A stretch of 36,733 nt of DNA from Gemmatimonadaceae bacterium. GTDB taxonomy: Bacteria; Gemmatimonadota; Gemmatimonadetes; Gemmatimonadales; Gemmatimonadaceae. The DNA is taken from contig JADGQV010000010.1 in NCBI GenBank assembly GCA_017881465.1, positions 1-36,733 on the forward strand, given 5' to 3'. Below are positions 18,773 through 29,824 of this stretch, in pieces; the stretch's first letter is position 1, and the number at the start of each line of letters is the position of its first letter. Under the pieces are notes generated by a model. That model made no database searches and was not told the DNA's origin. It was given only the letters and a program-made list of their open reading frames with translations. The position numbers and the translations under genes were made by a program.

Positions 18773-19876
18773 CTAGCTGACCTGCTTCGTCCGCTTCATC
18801 TCCTTCGGAAATCTTCGGAACCACGACGAAAGCAAGAGCAGCTCGTCGATCTCGTGGGTCGGGACCTGCGCCGTCGGCTTGTCGTCGGGAGAGAAGATGT
18901 CCTCCACCAACTGCTTCATGCTGCGCCGATCCTTGGATGATTTCGGCTTTCGCACCTCCGCGCGCACCACGCCTTTGCGAATGAGGTAGACACGATCCTC
19001 TCCTTCGTGTCCGGGCACCGTGTACACGAAAGAGAGATTCTCCACCGCGAAGCGAAGCCGGCCGAACTGAGCGCGCAGCGCCTCCAGCCGCTCGAGCTTG
19101 TCGCGGTAGACTGCGGCCCTCTCGAATTCGAGCTCCGCGCTCAGACGCTCCATCTCCCCGCGCAGCATATTGATCGGGCCGTCGTCCGATCCCTCCAGAA
19201 ACGCGCGGGCGAGCAGCACTCGCTCGTCGTATTGCGCGGCCGAGCATCCGCCGACGCAGGGGCCGAGGCACTTGGAGATCTCGTGGCGGATGCATCCGGG
19301 CGTGCGCGGGGAGAGCTGAAACAGCTCCACCTGATCGCTGTAGAACATCTTCATGTCGGTGCGGCAGTCGCGGAGCATCAGCGCGTCGTTCAGCTCACGA
19401 ATCGCTTCGCCAACGCGCTGTGCGCCGACGAACGGACCGTAGTAAATGCCGGCTTCCTCACCGGAAGCTCCGCGCACGACCAGCATCTTGGGCGCCGTTC
19501 CCTTCGTCAGCTTGATGAACGAGTAGTGCCTCGCGTCGCGCATCATCGCCACGTTGTAGCGAGGGCGGAAGCGCTTGATCAGCCTCAGCTCCTGCAGGAG
19601 CGCCGCGAATTCGCTCGGCGTGTAATCCCATTCGATGGACTCGGCGGAGCGGAGAATTCGCGCGCCCTTGTCCTCCGGGTACTCGCAGCGGAAATAGCTC
19701 ATCAACCGCGAGCGAACGCGCTTGGACTTTCCGACGTACAGCACCTCGCCCTCGCTCGAGAGCATTCGATAGACACCAGGCCGGTCCGCGGCGGTCTCTC
19801 GAACGTTCGTTCGCATTACGGCGAGCTGTGCATCGCTCGTCGGCTGCTTCTTGGCCCTCGGAGTGCCGCGAATCAT
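18773..19876 (-). CDS. truncated UvrC-like protein: GIY-YIG nuclease, Cys cluster and UVR domain
   Basis: RPGVYRMLSSEGEVLYVGKSKRVRSRLMSYF; CIRHEISKCLGPCVGG; UVR-like INMLRGEMERLSAELEFERAAVYRDKLERL; no RNase H-like or HhH C-terminal half. Confidence 0.88.
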   Translation of the reverse strand: MIRGTPRAKKQPTSDAQLAVMRTNVRETAADRPGVYRMLSSEGEVLYVGKSKRVRSRLMSYFRCEYPEDKGARILRSAESIEWDYTPSEFAALLQELRLIKRFRPRYNVAMMRDARHYSFIKLTKGTAPKMLVVRGASGEEAGIYYGPFVGAQRVGEAIRELNDALMLRDCRTDMKMFYSDQVELFQLSPRTPGCIRHEISKCLGPCVGGCSAAQYDERVLLARAFLEGSDDGPINMLRGEMERLSAELEFERAAVYRDKLERLEALRAQFGRLRFAVENLSFVYTVPGHEGEDRVYLIRKGVVRAEVRKPKSSKDRRSMKQLVEDIFSPDDKPTAQVPTHEIDELLLLSSWFRRFPKEMKRTKQVS

Positions 19877-19877
19877 G

Positions 19878-20705
19878 CTAGTGCTGACACTTCACGCACA
19901 ACGTAGTGGCGCGGCCGTCGATGGCGTGCGTCGCCACCAGCTTCGACCCGCATCGCCGGCACGGGAGTCCGCCCCGCCCATAGGCTTCGAGCTTTTCGAC
20001 GAACGTACCGCGCTTTCCCCGCGCGTCGCGGTAGTCGCGAAAGCTGGTGCCTCGTGCCTCGATCGCTTCACCCAGCACAGCGACGATCGAATCACGGAGC
20101 AGCTTCGCCTGCTCGAAAGTCACTGCCGCCCCCGGGCGGGATGGGTCGATGCGCGCTCTCCAGAGCGCCTCATTCGCGTAGATGTTGCCGATGCCTGCGA
20201 TTTTTCGCTGCTCCATTAAGACTTTCTTGACGGGCTGACTCGTCGCCCCAAGAACTGTCGATAGATGCTCGGCCGTAAATGCACGGTCAAGTGGCTCGAT
20301 GCCGAGTTTGCCCGTGTACTCTTCGAAACGATCCGCATCCATCAGCGCAACCGTTCCGAGTCGCCGGACGTCGGCGTAGTGCAGAGCTCTGCCGTCGTCG
20401 AGGTCGAGCCGCAGTGTAGAATAGTCGAGCTCGGATCCCGTGAAAGTGCCGTCGTCGATCAGCAGTGCGCCCGTGAAGCGCGGCTGCACCACGATTCGGT
20501 CGCCGGTGTCGAGATCGATCACAACGAGCTTGGCGCGGCGCCAGCTGCGAAGGATCGTGGCGCCATGCAGCCGCTTCGCCATCGAGCGCGCACTCACTTC
20601 GCGCAGCACATCGGCTTTGCGAACGGAAACCTTTTTTATCTTCCGCCCGCGGATCGCGCCGTCGAGATCCCGCGCGATCGTCTCGGTCTCAGGTAATTCG
20701 GGCAC
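19878..20705 (-). CDS. mutM: formamidopyrimidine-DNA glycosylase
   Basis: MPELPETETIARDL N-terminus, EQRKIAGIGNIYANEALWRARIDP, C-terminal zinc finger CRRCGSKL...TTLCVKCQ. Confidence 0.96.
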   Translation of the reverse strand: MPELPETETIARDLDGAIRGRKIKKVSVRKADVLREVSARSMAKRLHGATILRSWRRAKLVVIDLDTGDRIVVQPRFTGALLIDDGTFTGSELDYSTLRLDLDDGRALHYADVRRLGTVALMDADRFEEYTGKLGIEPLDRAFTAEHLSTVLGATSQPVKKVLMEQRKIAGIGNIYANEALWRARIDPSRPGAAVTFEQAKLLRDSIVAVLGEAIEARGTSFRDYRDARGKRGTFVEKLEAYGRGGLPCRRCGSKLVATHAIDGRATTLCVKCQH

Positions 20706-21978
20706 GGCGCATCACCTCCCGCCACCCGATGTCGCGTCGGAGCTGCTTTCCCTTGAACGACACCTGCTCGGCGTGTGACCGCGAGAGCTCGGCGGCCTCG
20801 ATGAGACTCGAGGCGACCGCGGTCACTGCGAGCACACGGCCGCCCGCTGTGACGAGCTCATTCGTCCTCGGGTCCCGCGCCGTGCCCGCGTGGAATATCT
20901 CGACGCCCTCTTCGCACGGCGGGAGCTCGATGACGTCGCCGGTCCGGGCTTTGTCGGGGTAGCCCGCCGCAGCCACCACGGTCGTAACCGCGGAGAGCGG
21001 TTTCCAATCCGGATTCTTCGCGCGGCTCAGAGAGCCACCCCCGGCGACCACCGCGATCAATTCGAGCAGCGACGAATCCATGAGCGGCATGAGAGCCTGC
21101 GTCTCGGGATCGCCGAACCGGCAATTGAATTCCACGACCTTGGGTCCGTCGCTAGTGACCATGAGTCCGGCGTACAGGAGGCCTGTGAACGGGGAGCCGG
21201 CCTCCCGCATAGCGGCGAGCGTCGGCCTGATTATCTCGGACATCCCGCGCGCGACGAGCTCCGGCGTGGCGAGCGAGGTCGGAGCGTACGCGCCCATTCC
21301 GCCGGTATTGGGCCCGAAATCGCCCTCGCGCAGTCGCTTGTGATCCTGCGCCGCCAACAACGGGAGAGCCTCCTGTCCATCCGTGATGGCGAAAAGCGAA
21401 AGCTCTTCGCCCTCCATGAACTCTTCGATGAGTATCTCGCGTCCCGCCGCGCCGAACACCCGATCGCTCAGCATCGCATCGATCGCGCGCTCCGCTTCGA
21501 CCGTGCTCTGCGCCACGATCACGCCCTTTCCGCCGGCAAGGCCCGACGCTTTTATCACGACCGGCGACGTGAAGTCAGCGAGCGCCGCCTTAGCTTCCTT
21601 GGCGTCAGTGTGCTGCACTGCCCGCGCGGTCGGGATTCCGGCGCGAGCCATCAGCTCCTTCGCGAATCTCTTCGACGTCTCGATGCGCGCCGCCTCGCGC
21701 GTGGGACCAAAGATCGGGAGGCCGCGAGTCTGAAAGAGATTCGCGATTCCCGCTTCCAGCGGAGTCTCAGGTCCGACGATCGTCAGGTCGACCAGCTCTT
21801 CTTCCGCGAGATGAGCCAGGTCGCTGAGCTTGTCGACTCCGATAGGCACGCATCGCGCGAGCGAAGCGATCCCCGGATTTCCGGGAGCGGCAACCAGCTC
21901 GAGACTGGGATCATCGCGATGTAGCTTCCAGGCGAGAGCATGCTCCCTCCCGCCGCCGCCGACGATCAGCACCTTCAT
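20689..21978 (-). CDS. purD: phosphoribosylamine--glycine ligase
   Basis: MKVLIVGGGGREHALAWKL, GPETPLEAGIANLF, VIKASGLAGGKGVIVA, NTGGMGAYAP. Confidence 0.97.
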   Translation of the reverse strand: MKVLIVGGGGREHALAWKLHRDDPSLELVAAPGNPGIASLARCVPIGVDKLSDLAHLAEEELVDLTIVGPETPLEAGIANLFQTRGLPIFGPTREAARIETSKRFAKELMARAGIPTARAVQHTDAKEAKAALADFTSPVVIKASGLAGGKGVIVAQSTVEAERAIDAMLSDRVFGAAGREILIEEFMEGEELSLFAITDGQEALPLLAAQDHKRLREGDFGPNTGGMGAYAPTSLATPELVARGMSEIIRPTLAAMREAGSPFTGLLYAGLMVTSDGPKVVEFNCRFGDPETQALMPLMDSSLLELIAVVAGGGSLSRAKNPDWKPLSAVTTVVAAAGYPDKARTGDVIELPPCEEGVEIFHAGTARDPRTNELVTAGGRVLAVTAVASSLIEAAELSRSHAEQVSFKGKQLRRDIGWREVMRRARIT

Positions 21979-23138
21979 GCGAACGCTTGCTCGAGGTCGG
22001 AGAGAAGGTCCTCAATATCTTCGACTCCGCACGAAAGTCGAATCAGATCATCCGTCAGCCCGAGCGCGGCGCGCCGCTCGGGGGGAACCGATGCGTGGGT
22101 CATGGAAGCGGGGTGGCTGATCAGGCTCTCGACGCCGCCGAGTGACTCCGCGAGGGAAAAGACGCGCACTTTGCCGAGGATTTTGGCCGCTTTCTCCTTG
22201 CTCCCCGTAAGCACCGAGAGCATTCCGCCGAAGCCCTTCATCTGACGTTTCGCCAGCTCGTGCTGTGGATGCGAAGGCAGCCCTGGATAAATCACATTCT
22301 CGGCTCCGAGCTTTTCCGCGAGCCACGCGGCAATCTTGCGGCCGTTCTCGTCGTGGCGAGGCATCCGCAGGTGCAAAGTCTTGGTGCCCCGCAGCACCAG
22401 CCACGCGTCGAATGGGCCGGGAACCGCACCAGCCGTGTTCAGAATGAATTGCATCCGGTCCGCGAGCTCATCGTCCCGGACCACCGCGATTCCGCCGACC
22501 ATGTCGCTGTGTCCGTTCAGGTACTTCGTGGTCGAGTGATAGACGATGTCCGCGCCGTGGTCGAACGGCCGCTGGAAGTAGGGCGAAGCGAAGGTGTTGT
22601 CGACGATGAAGAGGGCGTTCTTACGCTTGGCGATCTGCCCCACCGCCGTCAGGTCGGTGATTCGCATCATCGGATTGGTCGGCGTCTCCATCATGATCGC
22701 GACCGTGTTCTTGGTGCACGCGTCCTCGACGTTCTGCGGATCGCGGCTGTCGACGTAGGAGAAGCACAAGCCGAACTTCCTGAGGATCTTGTCGAACAGC
22801 CTGAAGGTGCCCCCGTAGCTGCTCTCGCCGGCAACGATATGGTCGCCCGACTTGAACAGCTTCATGATGGAATCGGTCGCGCCCATGCCGCTGCTGAACG
22901 CAAAGCCGTGGGTGCCCCCCTCGAGCGCGGCGACATTCCGCTCCAGCGCTTCGCGCGTAGGATTCTTCCCGCGGGCGTACTCGTAGCCCTTGTTCTGGCC
23001 GAGGCCTTCCTGAACGTAGGTGGACGTCGTGTAGATCGGCGTCATTATCGCGCCCGAGAGCAGATCGGGGCGCTGTCCCGCGTGAATCGCGCGGGTGCCG
23101 AATGAGACTTTCAGATCTTCGTCAAAGATGCGGGTCAT
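21975..23138 (-). CDS. PLP-dependent trans-sulfuration enzyme (cystathionine gamma-synthase/lyase family)
   Basis: TRAIHAGQRPD, YEYARGKNPTREALERNVAALEGG, VDNTFASPYFQRPFDHGADIVYHSTTKYLNGHSDMVGG, SLGGVESLISHPASMTHASV. Confidence 0.93.
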   Translation of the reverse strand: MTRIFDEDLKVSFGTRAIHAGQRPDLLSGAIMTPIYTTSTYVQEGLGQNKGYEYARGKNPTREALERNVAALEGGTHGFAFSSGMGATDSIMKLFKSGDHIVAGESSYGGTFRLFDKILRKFGLCFSYVDSRDPQNVEDACTKNTVAIMMETPTNPMMRITDLTAVGQIAKRKNALFIVDNTFASPYFQRPFDHGADIVYHSTTKYLNGHSDMVGGIAVVRDDELADRMQFILNTAGAVPGPFDAWLVLRGTKTLHLRMPRHDENGRKIAAWLAEKLGAENVIYPGLPSHPQHELAKRQMKGFGGMLSVLTGSKEKAAKILGKVRVFSLAESLGGVESLISHPASMTHASVPPERRAALGLTDDLIRLSCGVEDIEDLLSDLEQAFA

Positions 23139-23285
23139 GCGCCCTTCACACTGGAAAGAGAGGAATGGGTGATGCGTGAGAAGTTAACCAATCCAGCGGG
23201 CATTTTCCGTCGTCCTGCCGGCTCGTGCCGAGTAAATTACCCGCTACTCAGCCCGCCCAATAGGAAACGAGAGGACAGAGCACGA

Positions 23286-24659
23286 ATGGCTTATGAGGGT
23301 TTGATGGTAGGTGTCTCCGGCGTGCGTGGTCGCGTCGGAGAGGCGTTGACACCGGAGATCATTGCGAAATTCGCGGCGGGCTTCGGCGCCTGGGCTCTGG
23401 CGCGGTCCGGTGGGAAAACGCTCATCGTCGTTGGTCGTGACAGCAGGGTGTCCGGTCCAATGTTTCAGCCGGTCGTCCATGCCGCGCTTCAGTCGGTTGG
23501 CTGCGACGTGCTCGACGTCGGCATGGTTCCAACCCCGACCGTGCAGCTCGCCGTCGAGCACCACCACGCAGCAGGGGGCCTCGCCATCACCGCCAGCCAC
23601 AATCCGATCGAGTGGAACGCCCTCAAGTTCATCGGTCCGTCCGGGCTGTTTCTCGATGCCGCGGAAGGGGCGGAGATGCGACAGATCGTAGAGGGAAACA
23701 TCCCGCGAGCGACCTGGGACAAGCTCGGAACTGTGGCTCAGGACAAGGACGCGGCGCGGGAGCACATCGAGAAAATTCTGGCCCTCCCCTTTCTCGACGT
23801 CGATGGGATCAGAAAGAAGGAATTCAGAGTGGCCCTCGACTGCGTCCGTGGCGCGGGCGGGGTGTTCATGCCGGTGCTACTAGAGCTTCTCGGGTGCAAG
23901 CTGGCCACGATCAACATGGAGCCCGACGGACGTTTTCCCCATTCCCCCGAGCCCATCGCCGAAAACCTGGGCGAGCTGAAGAAGCTGGTAGTGGATTCCC
24001 ACTGCGACATTGGAATGGCGGTCGATCCCGATGTGGACCGTCTGGCGCTCGTCTCCGAGGAAGGAATTGCGATCGGAGAGGATTACACGCTCGCGCTCGC
24101 GGCCAAGCTCGTCCTGCGGCACCGAAAGGGCGTCATCGTCACGAATCTGTCGACCAGCCGCATCATCGACGATATCGCCAGGGAAGCCGGGACCCGCGTG
24201 ATCCGGGCCCCTGTTGGCGAGGTCAACGTCGCCACGAGAATGCGTTCGGAGAAGGCGCCCATTGGGGGCGAGGGAAACGGCGGCGTAATTCTCTCAGAGC
24301 TCCACCTCGGCAGGGACGCGCCGGTTGGGGCCGCGCTGATACTCCAGCTGCTCCTCGAGGAGGGGAAGCCCCTGTCGAAAATCATCGCGGCGTACCCGAG
24401 ATACGTTATCGTTAAGGACAAGTTGGACCGTCCTGCTGCACCTCTCGACGCGGTGTACGAAGCCCTCAAACGGGCCTTCCCCGACGCCGAAGCGGACACC
24501 CAGGACGGCCTGCGGCTGACCTGGCCGGATCGTTGGGTGCACATCCGCCCTTCGGGAACGGAACCAATCGTGCGAGTAATCGCAGAGGCCCCGACCGCGG
24601 CAGCAGCGCAGCAGCTGGTCCGCGATTGTCGACAACCGGTCGAGGCGCTGGGCCGGTAG
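23286..24659 (+). CDS. glmM: phosphoglucosamine mutase family protein
   Basis: VGVSGVRGRVG, GRDSRVSG, TASHNPIEWNALKFIG, DPDVDRLALV, RPSGTEPIVRVIAE; adjacent to glmS. Confidence 0.9.
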   Translation: MAYEGLMVGVSGVRGRVGEALTPEIIAKFAAGFGAWALARSGGKTLIVVGRDSRVSGPMFQPVVHAALQSVGCDVLDVGMVPTPTVQLAVEHHHAAGGLAITASHNPIEWNALKFIGPSGLFLDAAEGAEMRQIVEGNIPRATWDKLGTVAQDKDAAREHIEKILALPFLDVDGIRKKEFRVALDCVRGAGGVFMPVLLELLGCKLATINMEPDGRFPHSPEPIAENLGELKKLVVDSHCDIGMAVDPDVDRLALVSEEGIAIGEDYTLALAAKLVLRHRKGVIVTNLSTSRIIDDIAREAGTRVIRAPVGEVNVATRMRSEKAPIGGEGNGGVILSELHLGRDAPVGAALILQLLLEEGKPLSKIIAAYPRYVIVKDKLDRPAAPLDAVYEALKRAFPDAEADTQDGLRLTWPDRWVHIRPSGTEPIVRVIAEAPTAAAAQQLVRDCRQPVEALGR

Positions 24660-24683
24660 GAATACAGTCAACTAGAAATCTTT

Positions 24684-26509
<1,826 letters not shown>

Positions 26510-26510
<1 letters not shown>

Positions 26511-26950
26511 TGCTGAGAGTCCTGCTTCAGCGGGTCTCGCGGGCGGAAGTCCGCATCGGAGAGCGAAAGGCGGGAAGCATTGGGACGGGGTTCCTCCTTC
26601 TCGTCGGTTTCACGCACGGCGACACTCCCGAGAAAGTCGATTGGATGGCCGAAAAGACTTCCGGTCTCCGCCTCTTCAGCGACGCCGATGGAAAAATGAA
26701 TCTCGCTCTCTCGGAAGTCGGCGGGGCGGTTCTGGTCGTGTCGCAATTCACTCTCTATGGGAACGCGGAGAAGGGGAAGCGGCCCAGTTTCATCGACGCC
26801 GCGCGCCCCGAGGAAGCGATCCCCTTGTACGAGCGTTTCCTGGCCGCGTTGCGCGAGCGCGGGCTCCGGGTCGAAAGCGGCGAGTTCGGCGAGATGATGG
26901 ATGTCGAGCTCGTGAACGATGGACCGGTCACGCTCTGGCTCGAACGGTGA
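26510..26950 (+). CDS. dtd: D-aminoacyl-tRNA deacylase
   Basis: MLRVLLQRVSRAEVRIGERKAGSIGTGFLLLVG, VVSQFTLYGNAEKGKRPSF, NDGPVTLWLE. Confidence 0.96.
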
Positions 26951-27549
26951 GCGGGTGTCGGGTCGTGCTCGCGTCGGCTTCCCCGAGACGGCGGGAGCTG
27001 CTCAACCTGATCGGCATCCCGCACGACGTGCGTCCGGCCAATGTCGACGAGACGATGCGTCCGCGCGAAGCTCCGCGCCGGCACGCGGAGCGGCTCGCGC
27101 GCGAGAAGGCGAGCGCCATCGCCGTGCGTGACCCCAATCTCATCACCATCGGCGCCGACACGGTCGTCGTCATCAATCGCAAAGTGCTCGGCAAGCCAGC
27201 CGACGCCGAGGACGCGGCCCGGATGCTGGGTATGCTGAGTGGTCGCGAGCACACGGTCATCACCGCTGTCGCGGTTTCACGAGGAAGGGAGCTCCGCTCG
27301 GCGATCGAGGAAGTGCGCGTGAAGGTCCGGCGGCTGAGCGACGAAGAGATCGAGGCGTACATCGCGACCGGAGAGCCAATGGACAAGGCCGGCGCTTACG
27401 GAATCCAGGGATTCGGAGCGACGATTGTCGAGCGCATCGAAGGAGACTATTTCTCGGTGATGGGGCTGCCGCTCGTGCGCCTGGTGGGATTGATGCGAGA
27501 CGTCGGAGTCAGATACCGGTTCGGCGAGCTGGCGACGTCAGCCGATTAG
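26947..27549 (+). CDS. maf: Maf-like nucleoside triphosphate pyrophosphatase
   Basis: VVLASASPRRRELLNLIGI, ITIGADTVVVINRKVLGKPADAEDAARML, DKAGAYGIQGFGATIVERIEGDYFSVMGLPL; GTGA overlap with dtd. Confidence 0.96.
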   Translation: MSGCRVVLASASPRRRELLNLIGIPHDVRPANVDETMRPREAPRRHAERLAREKASAIAVRDPNLITIGADTVVVINRKVLGKPADAEDAARMLGMLSGREHTVITAVAVSRGRELRSAIEEVRVKVRRLSDEEIEAYIATGEPMDKAGAYGIQGFGATIVERIEGDYFSVMGLPLVRLVGLMRDVGVRYRFGELATSAD

Positions 27550-28020
27550 CTCGCGCGCCCTCTCCATCACCCGCCGCTCGTTGTCGAAGGCAAGCTGGCT
27601 CGTTGCGTCCTCGATCGGCACCCAGCGGGCTTCGTTCACTTCCCAGTCGTGGTCCTTCGTGTCGCCAGAGAGGTAGCGAAGAAGATAGAAGTGAACGCGC
27701 TTGTGGAAGCGCACCCTGATGCCGTTGTCGAGGCCCGCGTACCAGTATTCGATTGTCTCGATGGGCTGCACGACCTCGCTCGATACTCCTCCTTCCTCGC
27801 GCGCTTCCCGCACCGCCGCGATCTCGGGGTCCTCTCCTGAGTCGAGCAGCCCTTTGGGCAGCTGCCACCTGTTCTGTCCGCCGACGGTGACGATCACAAC
27901 TTCCACGCTCCCCTGTTTGCCGCGAAACACCACGCCGCCCGCCGACACCTGCTCTTTGACGGGCACCTTGATGCTCGGCGACTTGTTCGGGGTGGATCCA
28001 CCGGATTTCCGCGGTGTCAT
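27538..28020 (-). CDS. NUDIX hydrolase
   Basis: Nudix box GLLDSGEDPEIAAVREAREEGGV; ATG at 28020. Confidence 0.93.
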   Translation of the reverse strand: MTPRKSGGSTPNKSPSIKVPVKEQVSAGGVVFRGKQGSVEVVIVTVGGQNRWQLPKGLLDSGEDPEIAAVREAREEGGVSSEVVQPIETIEYWYAGLDNGIRVRFHKRVHFYLLRYLSGDTKDHDWEVNEARWVPIEDATSQLAFDNERRVMERARELIG

Positions 28021-29069
28021 CTTCCGGCATCTGCGGCGTACCGATCGCGCCACAGCTGCACTTTCTCCAGCACGTGACGCGTTTCGATTCGCTTCATTCT
28101 TCCCGCACGGTTCTCCATTGAGATAGGATAGTCCTCCCCGGGCTCGCCGTACGCGTCGATGACGAGATCCTGGAATCGGCGGTAGGGACCGGTGCGCTTT
28201 GGATTGGTGTATCCCATGAGACTGATTACCGGACGGTTGAGCGCCACGCTCATATGCAATGGACCGGTATCGGGCGAGAGCACCAGCGCCGACGCATCCA
28301 GAATCGAGACGAGATTTCTCAAACCGCTCCCCAACTCGGAGCGGGGCTTGTGTTTCGCGCGCTCCATGACGATTCGCTCCGCGGCCAGTTCTCGCTCTGA
28401 ACGACCACCGACGAGAACCACTTGCATTCCAAACCTCTCGTGGAGAGCGTCGGCTACCTCGGCCCACCGCTCAGGCAGCCAGTCCTTCTCCGGCTTGCTC
28501 GTCGCCACGACGACCGATGCAATCGGCCGGTCGATTGATGCGACGAAGTTCTGCTGCCACTCGCGCTCCTCACGCCACGGACCGAGATCCCATTCCACCG
28601 GCTCGGGCGAAACCCCGAGCGCCGTGAGAAACTCGAAGTACTGATCCTGTACGTGCTGGATGGAATGCGGCGGAATCTTCTTGTTGGTGAAGAGCCAGTT
28701 CATGTCGCGCGCGCGCGAGCGGTCGAAGCCGAGCTTGATTGGAGCGCGCGTCGCACCGGTGACGATCCCCGCCTTGAAATAAACCTGGAGATTGATCACG
28801 AGATCGAAGCGCTTCCTCGCCAGCTCCGAAGACACATCCGCGAATGCCATGAGACCCCGTGAGCGATCGAAGACGACTATCTCATCGACCGACCGGTGGC
28901 CCCGCACGAGCGCCGCGGGTCCCGGCTGGAGTACCCACGTAATTCGCGTCGCGGGATTCGCCCGCTTGAGCGCGTTGATTACCGGCAGCACGTGCACGGC
29001 GTCGCCGACGGCGCTCATCATCACGATGCAGATCTTGTCCGGTACTCCGGGCGCCATCGAGGCGCTCAC
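28017..29069 (-). CDS. glycosyltransferase family 9 (heptosyltransferase-like)
   Basis: IVMMSAVGDAVHVLPVINALKRANPATRITWV, SPDTGPLHMSVALNRPVISLMGYTNPKRTGPY. Confidence 0.92.
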   Translation of the reverse strand: MSASMAPGVPDKICIVMMSAVGDAVHVLPVINALKRANPATRITWVLQPGPAALVRGHRSVDEIVVFDRSRGLMAFADVSSELARKRFDLVINLQVYFKAGIVTGATRAPIKLGFDRSRARDMNWLFTNKKIPPHSIQHVQDQYFEFLTALGVSPEPVEWDLGPWREEREWQQNFVASIDRPIASVVVATSKPEKDWLPERWAEVADALHERFGMQVVLVGGRSERELAAERIVMERAKHKPRSELGSGLRNLVSILDASALVLSPDTGPLHMSVALNRPVISLMGYTNPKRTGPYRRFQDLVIDAYGEPGEDYPISMENRAGRMKRIETRHVLEKVQLWRDRYAADAGR

Positions 29070-29824
29070 TCGACGCTCCTCAAGCGCAGGTACTCTTCAT
29101 CTTCCGCCGAGTAGGGGAGGGCGTGGAGGTCGCGCCACTTGCGTAGCGAATGAATGAGCCTGTCGAGATTCGCTTTCGCCACCAGCGGTGATCCGGGCGA
29201 GCTGAACCGAACGCGATCGACGTCGAGCAAGTGGGCGTCGAGCCCGGGACCCTCGCCGGCCGTGAGCAGCACGTTCTTCAGACTGAGATCCTGATGATAC
29301 GCTCCGGCCTGCGCAAGCGATCGCAGCAGCTTCGCCACGGCGTCGAGGATCATCACCCGATGATCGTAGTCCGTGACCTTTGCGAGCGCGACCGAAAGAT
29401 CGTGGCCATTGGGAATCTCACGGGTCGCAACATCGGAACGGAGCAGCATGAGATTCCTGGGATAATACACATAGGCGAGCACCTCGGGCGTGCTCACTCC
29501 ACTCGCGCGCAGGCGAAGTGACGCGAGCAGCTCTCGATACCACTGCGTCGGCAGGACGAAGGTGTCGCTGCTGATCTTTGCCATCCAGCCACCGCGCATG
29601 TTGTGGCGCACTACCGCTCTGCCGCAGCCGCCGGGCAGGCTGACCGCGAAGACCGGCGCGCGCCCGACGAGCGGAAGCGCGTCCGGCTGGCGGGCGGCGT
29701 AGTCGTAGAGCGTTTCTTTCTCCAGAATTTCACGAATGCCCGGTGTGCACGTTTTCGCCGAAATCGCGCGCGCGCCACCGACTTTGATCCGCTCATAGGA
29801 CGGAATGGTCAGCCCGACGATCAC
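29066..29824 (-). CDS. lipopolysaccharide (Kdo/heptose) kinase-like protein
   Basis: YHQDLSLKNVLL ... LLDVDRVRF kinase-like catalytic motifs; GTG start overlapping the trpE stop. Confidence 0.8.
   Translation of the reverse strand: MIVGLTIPSYERIKVGGARAISAKTCTPGIREILEKETLYDYAARQPDALPLVGRAPVFAVSLPGGCGRAVVRHNMRGGWMAKISSDTFVLPTQWYRELLASLRLRASGVSTPEVLAYVYYPRNLMLLRSDVATREIPNGHDLSVALAKVTDYDHRVMILDAVAKLLRSLAQAGAYHQDLSLKNVLLTAGEGPGLDAHLLDVDRVRFSSPGSPLVAKANLDRLIHSLRKWRDLHALPYSAEDEEYLRLRSVE

Noticed and set aside
20890-21924. 344-aa ORF antisense to purD
   Set aside because: No domain signal, Arg-rich; purD on the other strand is unambiguous
23139-23285. Possible divergent promoter (TAAATT, TTAACTT) between the trans-sulfuration gene and glmM
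   Set aside because: A promoter must exist here, but no convincing -35/-10 pair could be fixed by eye
28021-28467. N-terminal extension of the NUDIX ORF (27538..28467)
   Set aside because: Overlaps the GT9 CDS in another frame; ATG at 28020 with ATGA coupling is the natural start
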